This document shows, one piece after another, positions 1 to 6,137 of a stretch of DNA of 8,824 nucleotides. The DNA is taken from the NCBI GenBank assembly GCA_021780545.1, contig JAJXYP010000015.1:1-8824 (forward strand), read 5' to 3'. Source of the DNA: a bacterium (lineage in GTDB: Bacteria > Patescibacteriota > Minisyncoccia > UBA6257 > 2-01-FULL-56-20). The translations under genes and the position numbers were made by a program. The notes under the pieces were generated by a model. The model did not search any database. It was not told the DNA's origin and saw only the letters and a list, made by a program, of their open reading frames with translations. The stretch's first letter is position 1. The number at the start of each line of letters is the position of its first letter.

Positions 1-714
1 TTCATCGAAGGACTGGCACTTCGCCTCCATCCGGCCAAAAAATTACTGACGTGTACGGTCCAGGCGCGAACGCCGCCCGCCGATATATATTCCACCGTGC
101 CGGCGAATATCGTATACCCGGAAAATTATCCGTTGCTTAATCGGTATTGCGACGAGGTGCGGATCATGGCCTACGACCAGGGAACGCTCGATCTTACCCT
201 CAATGCAACGAAGGGCAACGGCAATCTTTATGCCCCGGTCACAGATCCCGCCTGGGTCGAGTCGGTACTCAAGGAAACGCTGCCGTATATCAATCCCCGG
301 AAGATTATGCTCGGCGTGCCGACCTATGGGTACGAGTATGAAGTTTCATGGCTTGACGGGGTGACGGTGTACCGGCGCGTCCGGGCGTTCGATTATATGA
401 CGGCTATGGATCGGGCCGATTCGCTCGGCATCGAGCCGACGCGAAACAATGCCGGGGAGCTCAGCTTCACTTATGCATCGTCGACGTACATCGCCGAGCC
501 GTCCATATTGGTTTCGACGGTTCAGTCGGCGAGGCCATCCGTTTTTGACGTCCCGCCGCCGGCGAACGCGACGACGACTTTCTTTGTGACATTTCCTGAT
601 TCACAGTCGGTTCTGCAGGAAATCAACCTGGCGAAGCAGTATCATCTGCGCGGCATTATGCTTTTCAAGGCGGACGGCGATATTGATCCGATGACGTGGG
701 AGTACATGAAGTAG
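1..714 (+). CDS. Glycoside hydrolase family 18 (YaaH-like) protein, 5'-truncated by window edge
   Basis: The reading frame is open from base 1 and ends at TAG 712-714, so 237 C-terminal codons are present and the start lies outside the window. Family features seen: DEVRIMAYDQ (bases 151-180), matching the GH18 strand that carries the M-x-Y-D substrate-site motif; a following Trp-containing helix; KIMLGVPTYGYEY (from base 301), the typical 'KillGvP.YGy' strand; and the C-terminal LRGIMLFKADGDID (from 646), the last barrel strand. The upstream DxxDxDxE catalytic strand is not in the window. GH18 members of the YaaH type act on chitin- or peptidoglycan-like glycans at the cell surface; the substrate cannot be read from this part. 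In the usual start-Met count the segment 450-590 is a Ser/Thr/Pro-rich insertion before the last strands. The stop is 4 nt before rnhB, suggesting co-transcription. Confidence 0.82.
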   Translation, partial: FIEGLALRLHPAKKLLTCTVQARTPPADIYSTVPANIVYPENYPLLNRYCDEVRIMAYDQGTLDLTLNATKGNGNLYAPVTDPAWVESVLKETLPYINPRKIMLGVPTYGYEYEVSWLDGVTVYRRVRAFDYMTAMDRADSLGIEPTRNNAGELSFTYASSTYIAEPSILVSTVQSARPSVFDVPPPANATTTFFVTFPDSQSVLQEINLAKQYHLRGIMLFKADGDIDPMTWEYMK

Positions 715-718
715 TGGG

Positions 719-1399
719 ATGTTGTCCAGGGGCGTGGCAATCGGAATCGATGAGGTTGGACGCGGCGCGCTTGCCGGACCGGTTTTTGTCGCGGCTGTTT
801 GCGCGCCGCCCGCGGCCATTCGTTCAGGAGAACACCTTTTTGGCGCATTAAAAGATTCTAAACGGCTGAGTGCGCGGAAACGGGAAGCGTGGCACGATTT
901 TCTGGCCGCCCGGGGCGACGTATGTTTCGCGGTTGCGCGGGTCAATCCGCGGAGGATCGAGCGATGGAATATTTCCCGGGCGGCGAATCTGGCAGCGGCA
1001 AATGCGTACCGTCGGGTTGCGGCGGCGGCGGGAATAGACCGGTGCCGCCGGCGTCGAAGCGCCGCCGCCGGAATGGTTGCCTCGCTCGCCACAGTGAAAA
1101 TCCCGGTTTATCTCGATGGGGGTTTGTTTCTGGCATCCCGCAGCCGTCAGCAATCGATTTCTCCCTCGGCGAAAACGTTTCCGAAAGCCGACGAGAATAT
1201 TCCTGCCGTTGCCGCGGCTTCTATTATCGCCAAGGTGCGCCGCGATCGTTTTATGACTGCGCTCGCCGCGCGGTTCCCCGGTTACGGTTTCGAGATCCAT
1301 AAAGGCTATGGGACGATATTCCATCGTGCCGCGATCCGCAAACTGGGTCCTTGTGATATGCACCGGTTGACGTTTCTCGGAAAATCGCCTATCATGTAA
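719..1399 (+). CDS. rnhB: Ribonuclease HII
   Basis: RNase HII removes RNA from RNA:DNA hybrids and cuts at single ribonucleotides misincorporated in DNA. The 226-aa product shows the family motifs in order: GIDEVGRGALAGPV (residues 9-22) with catalytic D11 and E12 and the GRG substrate loop at 14-16; DSKRLS (46-51); YLDGG (131-135) giving the third acid D133; KADENIPAVAAASIIAKVRRD (156-176) with D158; and HKGYGT (194-199) with the conserved Tyr. The spacing from E12 to D133 is about 30 residues more than I would expect from E. coli RnhB, because of an Ala/Arg-rich stretch around 101-126. The ATG at 719 is the only start directly before the GIDE motif; no clear Shine-Dalgarno precedes it and translation may be coupled to the upstream gene, whose stop is 4 nt away. 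Its 3' end carries the promoter of rpmF. Confidence 0.95.
   Translation: MLSRGVAIGIDEVGRGALAGPVFVAAVCAPPAAIRSGEHLFGALKDSKRLSARKREAWHDFLAARGDVCFAVARVNPRRIERWNISRAANLAAANAYRRVAAAAGIDRCRRRRSAAAGMVASLATVKIPVYLDGGLFLASRSRQQSISPSAKTFPKADENIPAVAAASIIAKVRRDRFMTALAARFPGYGFEIHKGYGTIFHRAAIRKLGPCDMHRLTFLGKSPIM
1367..1395 (+). promoter_or_regulatory. Sigma70-type promoter for rpmF, inside the rnhB 3' end
   Basis: TTGACG (1367-1372), a 17-nt spacer and TATCAT (1390-1395) form a near-consensus promoter lying within the last codons of rnhB. The expected transcription start, about 7 nt after the -10 box, is 1402-1403, the A of the rpmF ATG. This predicts a leaderless rpmF-nusB-rnc-smc transcript independent of rnhB. 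Seen in sequence; activity is inferred. Confidence 0.7.
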
Positions 1400-1402
1400 C
1401 CT

Positions 1403-1555
1403 ATGGGTGGCGTACCAACCAAACATCACACCAAGGGCAAGGTCGGACGGCGGCGCTCGCATCTCGCGATGAAAAAAGAGCGTCTGCTGGTCTGCAAGAA
1501 TTGCGGCGCTCCGAAGTTGCCGCATCGCGTGTGCCCGCAGTGCGGAAAGAAGTGA
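1403..1555 (+). CDS. rpmF: 50S ribosomal protein L32 (bL32), 50 aa
   Basis: This 50-codon gene is short but unmistakable. It reads MGGVPTKHHTKGKVGRRRSH at the N-terminus, the basic L32 tail that threads into rRNA, then a small zinc ribbon with C31-x2-C34 and C44-x2-C47 around the conserved KLPHRVCPQCG. All four cysteines are present, so this is the zinc-binding form. L32 belongs to the large ribosomal subunit near the peptidyl-transferase region. It starts 3 nt after the rnhB stop, but has its own promoter and no Shine-Dalgarno, consistent with a leaderless start. The stop is TGA 1553-1555. nusB follows after 39 nt. The rpmF-nusB-rnc-smc order is what I associate with Parcubacteria. Confidence 0.96.
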   Translation: MGGVPTKHHTKGKVGRRRSHLAMKKERLLVCKNCGAPKLPHRVCPQCGKK

Positions 1556-1594
1556 TCCGGGCCGGTTTCGCACCCCGTTTTTAGCGCGATCCCC

Positions 1595-2056
1595 ATGGCA
1601 ACCCGACATTTGATAAGGACCGTTGTTTTGCAATCGTTGTACGAGTGGGATTTTTACCGTCAAAAGAAGGATATTACCGAGATTTTGGAGCGAAATATGG
1701 CAGAATTTGCGCCCGGCGTCGACGAGCCGGAATTCGGCTGGAAAATTCTCCAGGGCGTTGCCGAACATTTTTTGGAAATCGATCAGATTATCAGGAAAGC
1801 GGCGCCCGAGTGGCCGCTCGATAAAATCGCCATCATTGACAGGAATATTCTCCGGATCGGGCTTTACGAGCTTTTATTCGCCAATCCGGAAGAGGTGCCG
1901 CCGAAAGTGGCCATCAACGAGGCGATCGAGCTTGCGAAAAATTACGGCGGACCGAATGCGGCCCGATTTGTGAACGGCGTTCTTGGCACCGTGTACCGCG
2001 AAATGAATACGGGAAACAACAGGGCCGCAGCAAAGGAGCCGCAGAAGGAATCATGA
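1595..2056 (+). CDS. nusB: Transcription antitermination factor NusB
   Basis: NusB binds boxA RNA with S10 (NusE) and supports antitermination during rRNA transcription. The 153-aa, all-helical product has the family length and motifs: [17 protein letters not shown] at residues 4-20 (the boxA/NusE face), [20 protein letters not shown] near 69-88, and [19 protein letters not shown] followed by [14 protein letters not shown] near the C-terminus. The ATG at 1595 places the RHL motif at the usual distance from the N-terminus. No Shine-Dalgarno is evident in the 39-nt gap after rpmF. The stop TGA overlaps the rnc ATG in an ATGA, so rnc is probably translationally coupled. Confidence 0.96.
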   Translation: MATRHLIRTVVLQSLYEWDFYRQKKDITEILERNMAEFAPGVDEPEFGWKILQGVAEHFLEIDQIIRKAAPEWPLDKIAIIDRNILRIGLYELLFANPEEVPPKVAINEAIELAKNYGGPNAARFVNGVLGTVYREMNTGNNRAAAKEPQKES

Positions 2057-2754
2057 CGGTGCCGATGGATGTTTCGGGGCTTGAAAAAAAACTGGGGTCG
2101 TCGTTCAGGGATGCCGATCTTCTTACGGAGGCGCTGACGCACCGTTCGTATCTCAATGAATTTCCGAAGTGGCGCCTGCCGCACAACGAACGGCTGGAAT
2201 ACCTGGGAGACGCGGTGCTTGAGCTCGTGGTAAGCGAGGAGCTGTTTCGGCGGTTTCCGAAGCAGCCTGAAGGGCAGCTGACGGTGCTTCGGGCTGCGCT
2301 CGTCAATTACCAGATTCTCGCGCGGGTGGCGGAGCGAATTGGCCTGCAGGATTTTATCCTCATGTCGCGGGGCGAGCGAAAGGACACGGGCCGCGCGCGC
2401 GAGGTGATCCTCGCGAACGCCATCGAAGCAGTGATTGGGGCGTTGTATCTCGACCAGGGACTTGACAGCGTGCGGCGTTTTGTCGGCAAGCAAGTCATGG
2501 CGAATCTGGACGATGTTTTGAAGACCAAAAGCTATAAGGACGCCAAGAGCGAGCTGCAGGAAATCATACAGGAAAAGTTGCGGCTGACGCCGACCTACGA
2601 CGTGCTTGAGGAATCGGGCCCGGCCCACCGCCGGCTGTTCCGCATGGGCGTATATTTCAAGGGGAAGCTGATTGCGTCCGGCGAGGGGCCGTCGAAACAG
2701 GAGGCGGAGATTGCCGCGGCAAAAAACGCGCTTGCCAAATATCAGGAGGGATAG
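2053..2754 (+). CDS. rnc: Ribonuclease III
   Basis: RNase III cuts double-stranded RNA, maturing rRNA precursors and regulating mRNAs. The 233-aa product has the normal two-domain layout. The endonuclease domain (about 5-150) contains the signature [13 protein letters not shown] (45-57) with catalytic E49 and D53, and the second metal-binding motif [15 protein letters not shown] (120-134) with E125; the residue aligned with E. coli D114 is N122. The double-stranded-RNA-binding domain (about 160-230) shows [13 protein letters not shown], a GPAH loop and the final [18 protein letters not shown] helix. The start overlaps the nusB stop (ATGA); AAGGA at 2045-2049 is close (3 nt) and another AAAGGAG lies at 2032-2038. 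A second in-frame ATG at 2065 is possible. The stop is TAG. Confidence 0.96.
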   Translation: MTVPMDVSGLEKKLGSSFRDADLLTEALTHRSYLNEFPKWRLPHNERLEYLGDAVLELVVSEELFRRFPKQPEGQLTVLRAALVNYQILARVAERIGLQDFILMSRGERKDTGRAREVILANAIEAVIGALYLDQGLDSVRRFVGKQVMANLDDVLKTKSYKDAKSELQEIIQEKLRLTPTYDVLEESGPAHRRLFRMGVYFKGKLIASGEGPSKQEAEIAAAKNALAKYQEG

Positions 2755-2766
2755 GATGCACCGCCC
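2744..2766 (+). promoter_or_regulatory. rnc-smc junction: strong Shine-Dalgarno with a decoy ATG
   Basis: AGGAGGG (2744-2750) is the strongest Shine-Dalgarno of the cluster. Five nt after it is an ATG at 2756 that opens an 8-codon ORF (MHRPCPIF, stop TGA 2780-2782) in another frame and overlaps the smc start. The smc ATG at 2767 lies 16 nt from the Shine-Dalgarno, and no ATG, GTG or TTG exists in the smc frame between the rnc stop (2752) and 2767. Thus either the long spacing is used, or ribosomes translate the mini-ORF and reinitiate. Confidence 0.5.
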
Positions 2767-5082
2767 ATGCCCCATTTTTTGAAACGCCTCGAACTGAACG
2801 GTTTCAAATCGTTTGCGGGACGGATTGCGCTCGAGTTTCCGGCCGGTATCGTGGCAATCGTGGGGCCGAATGGCAGCGGCAAATCGAATGTCGTCGATGC
2901 CATTCGCTGGCTGCTCGGTGAACGTGATGCGAAAAATCTCCGGGGCAGCAAGGTGGAGGATCTCATTTTTGCCGGTACGCCGAAGCGTCCGCGCGTCGGC
3001 ATTGCGACTGCCAGTTTGCATTTCGAAAACAAGAATAAATTTTTTCCGGTTGATTTCGAAGAGGTGACGGTTTCCCGGCAGGTATCGCGGAGCGGGGACA
3101 GTAAATATTTTTTGAACCAGTCCGAGGTGCTGTTGCGCGATCTCGTCGATTTTCTCGCGAAGGCGCGGCTTGGCAGCCGCGGCATGGTCGTCATCGGCCA
3201 GGGAGACAGCGACCTCTTCATCCGTTCATCGCCGGTTGAGCGGCGCGAAATGATCGAGGAAATCCTCGGACTTCGCGAATATCAGATTAAGAAATCCGAT
3301 GCCGAGCGCCGTCTGAAAAACAGTCGGATCAATCTTGAAAAAACGAGAGCGCTAATTGAGGAAATACTCCCGCATCTCCGTTCGCTCAAGCGGCAGACGG
3401 CGCGATGGGAATGGCGCGGCTCGCTCGAGGAAGAGTTGCGCACGCTTGAAAACGCCTGGTTCGGTTCTCAGCTTGCGGAGCTTGACCGTCGGATGCGGGC
3501 GGCCGACGAGTCCGCGGCATCCGGCCGGGAGCAGTATGAGGCGTTGCGCGGGGCGCTTGCCGTTGCGGAAACGCGGCAGACGGAAATCGAATCGGGCCAG
3601 CCGGACGAGAAGCGGGAATTGGCGGAGATCAAAGAACGGGCGCGGGGATTGATTGAAAAGCGCGGGGAGCTTGCAAGGGCGCTCGGCCGCATCGAAGCGC
3701 AGATCGAGCTTGCCGGAAAACAGACGGCAGCCCGTCTCCCCGGTGGGGCGTCCGATCGTGATTCCGAACGGGATGCTGAAAGGATGGCCGAATTTATCGG
3801 GAAAATCAAAACGGAACTCCTTGAGGCGCTCGACGAAGACCCGCGCGAACTCCACGCGGTCGTTGAAAATATCATCGAGGAAATTTCCTTCCTGCTTGAC
3901 GATCGTGCGGGCGGGCGAAAATCAGGCGGCGCGAAACAAACAGCGACGAGGAGGGGGGAGAATATGGTTGAAGCGCCGGACGATCGCGCGCCGATGGTTC
4001 CCGCCGGTCTTGCGGCTGAACTTGAGAAATTGAACGCCGGATTAAAAGATATCGAGCGGGAACTTGGGCAGCTTGCCGAGCGGGAACGTTCGCTCGAATC
4101 GGACCAGGAAGATTTTTACCGTTCGTTCAAGCAGGCGGTTGCGGCAGTTCAGGAAGCGAAGGAGCGCGTCGCGGCATGGGAAGGCCGGAATCGCGAGCAG
4201 ATGCTTGAAAAAGACCGGCTGGCAATGCGTCGCGAAGAGGTTTTGCGTCAGATCGAGCAGGCCGGTCGGCGTTCGGAGGATTTTGCGGCCGGCGCAGCCG
4301 CCGAGCCGGTGCGACAGCCTGCTCCTGCGGAGCTTGTGGACGTGGAGCGCCGCATGTTCCGCCTGCGTGGCGAATTGGCGTCGATCGGCGAAGTTGATCA
4401 GGCGCTCGTGAAAGAGGCGAGCGACACGGAAACGCGTTATACGTTTCTTACGAACGAACTCCAGGATCTCGAGAAGGCGGTGGCTGATCTGACGGTTCTT
4501 ATGCGGGATCTAGCGCAGAAAATTCATGCCGAATTCGAAGGGTCGCTCCGCCGGATCAATGAGGAATTCAACAAATTTTTCGGACTTATGTTTGGCGGGG
4601 GAAGCGCCCGCCTGACCGTCGAACGGCCGAAAGCGCGGCCGGCTGCCGCTGCGGGAGCTGCGGATGGCGATTCGGGTGCGGAAGCCGCGCCGGATCGCGG
4701 GGTTTCGGGCGGGGAAGACGGATCCGTTGCGGACGATGCCCCGGAGGGCGGCGTTGACATCGACATCAAGCTGGCCCGCAAGCGCGTTACCTCGCTGGAT
4801 GCGCTCTCCGGCGGCGAGCGCAGCCTGGTCGGCATCGCGGCGCTCTTCGCTATGGTGTCGGTGAGCCCCCCGCCGTTCCTTGTCCTCGACGAGATCGATG
4901 CGCCGCTTGACGAACGGAACGCCCGCCGCTTCGGCGACATGCTGAAGGAATTTTCGAAGCATACCCAGTTCGTCGTCGTGACGCACAACCGCGCCACGAT
5001 GGAGGCCGCCGAAATCCTCTACGGCGTGACGCTCGATGAGGACGGTAGTTCGAAGGTCATATCCCTCAAGCTTGAGCGATAA
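2767..5082 (+). CDS. smc: Short SMC-family chromosome segregation ATPase lacking a recognisable hinge
   Basis: SMC proteins are ABC-type ATPases that dimerise through a hinge and organise chromosomes with kleisin partners. Head motifs seen: Walker A GPNGSGKS (33-40); Q-loop region VIGQGDSDLFI (142-152) followed by SPVERREMIEEILGLREYQIKKSDAERRL, the classic SMC N-lobe exit; ABC signature LSGGER (680-685); Walker B FLVLDEID (704-711); D-loop and H740 switch. The C-lobe approach IGEVDQALVKEASDTETRYTF also matches SMC. The protein is 771 aa against about 1150-1200 for canonical SMC. Coiled coil covers about 170-320 and 415-580. Between them (about 321-414) is a Gly/Pro/Asp-rich stretch with a short helical piece near 337-380, not the roughly 150-200 aa globular hinge. 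There is no cysteine in the protein, so a Rad50-type zinc hook is excluded. A low-complexity Ala/Gly/Asp linker (about 622-661) interrupts the C-lobe. It sits in the usual Parcubacteria place after rnc. Confidence 0.88.
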   Translation: MPHFLKRLELNGFKSFAGRIALEFPAGIVAIVGPNGSGKSNVVDAIRWLLGERDAKNLRGSKVEDLIFAGTPKRPRVGIATASLHFENKNKFFPVDFEEVTVSRQVSRSGDSKYFLNQSEVLLRDLVDFLAKARLGSRGMVVIGQGDSDLFIRSSPVERREMIEEILGLREYQIKKSDAERRLKNSRINLEKTRALIEEILPHLRSLKRQTARWEWRGSLEEELRTLENAWFGSQLAELDRRMRAADESAASGREQYEALRGALAVAETRQTEIESGQPDEKRELAEIKERARGLIEKRGELARALGRIEAQIELAGKQTAARLPGGASDRDSERDAERMAEFIGKIKTELLEALDEDPRELHAVVENIIEEISFLLDDRAGGRKSGGAKQTATRRGENMVEAPDDRAPMVPAGLAAELEKLNAGLKDIERELGQLAERERSLESDQEDFYRSFKQAVAAVQEAKERVAAWEGRNREQMLEKDRLAMRREEVLRQIEQAGRRSEDFAAGAAAEPVRQPAPAELVDVERRMFRLRGELASIGEVDQALVKEASDTETRYTFLTNELQDLEKAVADLTVLMRDLAQKIHAEFEGSLRRINEEFNKFFGLMFGGGSARLTVERPKARPAAAAGAADGDSGAEAAPDRGVSGGEDGSVADDAPEGGVDIDIKLARKRVTSLDALSGGERSLVGIAALFAMVSVSPPPFLVLDEIDAPLDERNARRFGDMLKEFSKHTQFVVVTHNRATMEAAEILYGVTLDEDGSSKVISLKLER

Positions 5083-5094
5083 GCGGGCGATGAT

Positions 5095-5826
5095 TCAGAT
5101 CGTTTCGAGGCGGACGGAAAGCCGGGCCGCCAGTTTTTGATACGCGTAAAAGGCTGCGAGAACGAGGGCCAGGCCGACCACGATGAAATACGCTCCGCTC
5201 TGGAGCGATGCCGCGATTCGGTCGTAGGCGCGGCCGAAATAGAAACCGAGCAGCATGAACAGCAGGGATTTTGGCAGCGTAACGAGGATCGTCATCGCGG
5301 TATACCGGCCGAAGGGCATTTTGACGGCGCCGATCATCATGAGTCCCGGCGCGGGAAGGATGGGGGCGAGTTTGATTGCCGCAAGCGTTTTTTTCGGATG
5401 CGTTTTAATGAGATGCTCCATTCGTTCGAGCCGTTGCGTGGTGAGGCCGATGCGGTGTCCGTACCGCTCGACGAACGCGACGCGTCCGAAGTACCCGATG
5501 GCGTAGTAGGCGAAATCGCCGGCGAGGTCGCCGAGGATCGAGAGGACGAAGATGATGTAGATGTTAAAAAAGCCGAGCGCGGCGGCGAAGGCGGCCGCGG
5601 CGGTAACGACCGGTCCCTCGATCACCATCGCCGCGAAGAGGAGGAGATATCCTGCCGATTTCACCCAGGCGAGGGTCCCGGAGAACGACGCGAAGTCCAC
5701 AGCCGTGGCGAGACGGTTTCCGTCGAGCTGGCCGGCCAGCTGATGGTAGAAGTTAAACTGGAGGCCGGCGACCATGACCGAACATGCGATGAAAACGAGG
5801 ATCAAAAACCGGGACCGTGCGTTCAT
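5095..5826 (-). CDS. DedA / VTT-domain family membrane protein
   Basis: Integral inner-membrane protein of 243 aa. DedA-family proteins act in envelope lipid flipping and proton-dependent homeostasis; the specific substrate here is unknown. Seen: an N-terminal membrane segment (7-25), then hydrophobic segments near 57-98, 153-170, 178-198 and 212-230; the family acidic site E70 in VIEGPVVTAAAAFAAALGFF; GDLAGDFAYYAIGYFGR (99-115), matching the 'GD..gY.iGr..G' motif with D100 and D104; and IKLAPILPAPGLMMIGAVKMPFGRY (151-175). Canonical family members carry R-F-x-P-x-x-R in that last region; here both arginine positions appear replaced (K152, P158). The start ATG is fixed by an extended -10 promoter 6 nt upstream. 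It converges with smc (12 nt between stops) and no terminator hairpin is evident there. Confidence 0.85.
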   Translation of the reverse strand: MNARSRFLILVFIACSVMVAGLQFNFYHQLAGQLDGNRLATAVDFASFSGTLAWVKSAGYLLLFAAMVIEGPVVTAAAAFAAALGFFNIYIIFVLSILGDLAGDFAYYAIGYFGRVAFVERYGHRIGLTTQRLERMEHLIKTHPKKTLAAIKLAPILPAPGLMMIGAVKMPFGRYTAMTILVTLPKSLLFMLLGFYFGRAYDRIAASLQSGAYFIVVGLALVLAAFYAYQKLAARLSVRLETI

Positions 5827-5832
5827 TGGGTC

Positions 5833-5841
5833 AGTATAGCA
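5833..5841 (-). promoter_or_regulatory. Extended -10 promoter of the DedA gene (leaderless)
   Basis: On the minus strand TGC-TATACT is followed by six bases and the ATG at 5826. The expected transcription start is the A of the ATG, so the mRNA would have no 5' leader; no Shine-Dalgarno exists. I see no convincing -35 hexamer at 16-18 nt, which an extended -10 does not require. Confidence 0.6.
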
Positions 5842-5868
5842 TGGAACGGGCCGGTGGCGTTTGTTCTG

Positions 5869-5896
5869 TTGACGGCGGCTATAGGTTTGCTATCAT
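5869..5896 (+). promoter_or_regulatory. Strong promoter of an orphan short transcript
   Basis: TTGACG (5869-5874), a 16-nt spacer and TATCAT (5891-5896) with a TG extension (TGC-TATCAT). The predicted start is near 5903. No gene begins there; the next significant gene starts about 230 nt downstream beyond a terminator. It is divergent to the DedA promoter, with the two -10 elements about 50 nt apart. Confidence 0.6.
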
Positions 5897-6025
5897 CTCA
5901 AATAGTTCTCCCTGACTTGAGTTTTCGCGGCCATGCGGGCGTATCGCATCGTCGCGATTTATCTTTTTCTTTCCGCGCCATAGAGCGCGGCGCGGTTACC
6001 CACGAAAGGAGGTGGGCGCCTAAAA

Positions 6026-6045
6026 TATATTCGTATATATTCGTA
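6026..6045 (+). repeat. Tandem duplication of TATATTCGTA
   Basis: Two perfect adjacent copies of the 10-mer TATATTCGTA, between the Shine-Dalgarno-loop hairpin and the terminator of the putative short transcript. Too short to assign a role; possible protein-binding site or polymerase slippage product. Confidence 0.7.
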
Positions 6046-6050
6046 ACGAC

Positions 6051-6079
6051 AGGGGGGCACGCATCGCCCCCTCTTTTTA
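6051..6079 (+). terminator. Rho-independent terminator of the short transcript
   Basis: AGGGGG (6051-6056) pairs with CCCCCT (6067-6072), possibly extended by C58-G66 with a bulged G, followed by C and TTTTT (6074-6078). Good stem and U-tract on the plus strand, placed before the 6138 gene, so it either isolates that gene from the 5869 promoter or attenuates it. Confidence 0.7.
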
Positions 6080-6122
6080 TATCGGGTTTTTCTATTGCCT
6101 CTGTTACTTTTTGATATGGATA

Positions 6123-6131
6123 TGTTTAAAT
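6123..6131 (+). promoter_or_regulatory. Possible extended -10 element for the gene at 6138
   Basis: TGT-TTAAAT, then six bases, then ATG 6138: the same TGn-hexamer-N6-ATG arrangement seen before the DedA gene and before 8814. The hexamer is a weak match to TATAAT and no good -35 is seen. The context is very AT-rich, so a chance match is possible. Confidence 0.35.
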
Positions 6132-6137
6132 ATGAAT

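Larger units (their letters stand above)
5903..6079 (+). ncRNA. Candidate short structured transcript (small RNA or attenuated leader) upstream of the duplicated-domain gene
   Basis: The span from the predicted start of the 5869-5896 promoter to a terminator is about 177 nt and has no long ORF. It holds: a 16-codon ORF at 5933-5983 (MRAYRIVAIYLFLSAP, no Shine-Dalgarno); a hairpin whose inner stem is CCCAC (5999-6003 region) paired with GTGGG (6011-6015 region), flanked by GGCG/CGCC, with the loop carrying GAAAGGAG, a strong Shine-Dalgarno core that is followed by a TAA at 6021 and no ATG, GTG or TTG at usable distance; two tandem copies of TATATTCGTA (6026-6045); and a terminator. It could be an independent small RNA, a leader-peptide attenuator for the gene at 6138, or a remnant. 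The stretch 5827-6137 has no other gene that I can support. Confidence 0.4.

Noticed and set aside
848..1768. 306-codon minus-strand ORF
   Set aside because: It runs antisense to rnhB, rpmF and nusB, all well-supported genes; the product is Arg/Pro-rich with no family character, as expected from antisense frames in GC-rich DNA.
1942..3021. 359-codon minus-strand ORF
   Set aside because: Antisense to nusB, rnc and the smc head, which carry conserved motifs; no recognisable domain and arginine-rich composition.
4510..4997. Two minus-strand ORFs within smc
   Set aside because: Antisense to the Walker B and signature region of smc; composition typical of shadows.
2767..5082. Rad50/SbcC in place of SMC
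   Set aside because: No cysteine hook, and the sequences after the Q-loop and before the signature follow the SMC pattern; position after rnc is also the SMC place.
5137..6114. 325-codon plus-strand ORF
   Set aside because: Antisense to the DedA gene and then crosses a promoter and a terminator; highly charged, low-complexity product.
6111..6137. TTG 6111 as start of the duplicated-domain gene
   Set aside because: No Shine-Dalgarno, and the added residues are in an AT-rich promoter-like stretch; ATG 6138 (or 6132) fits better.
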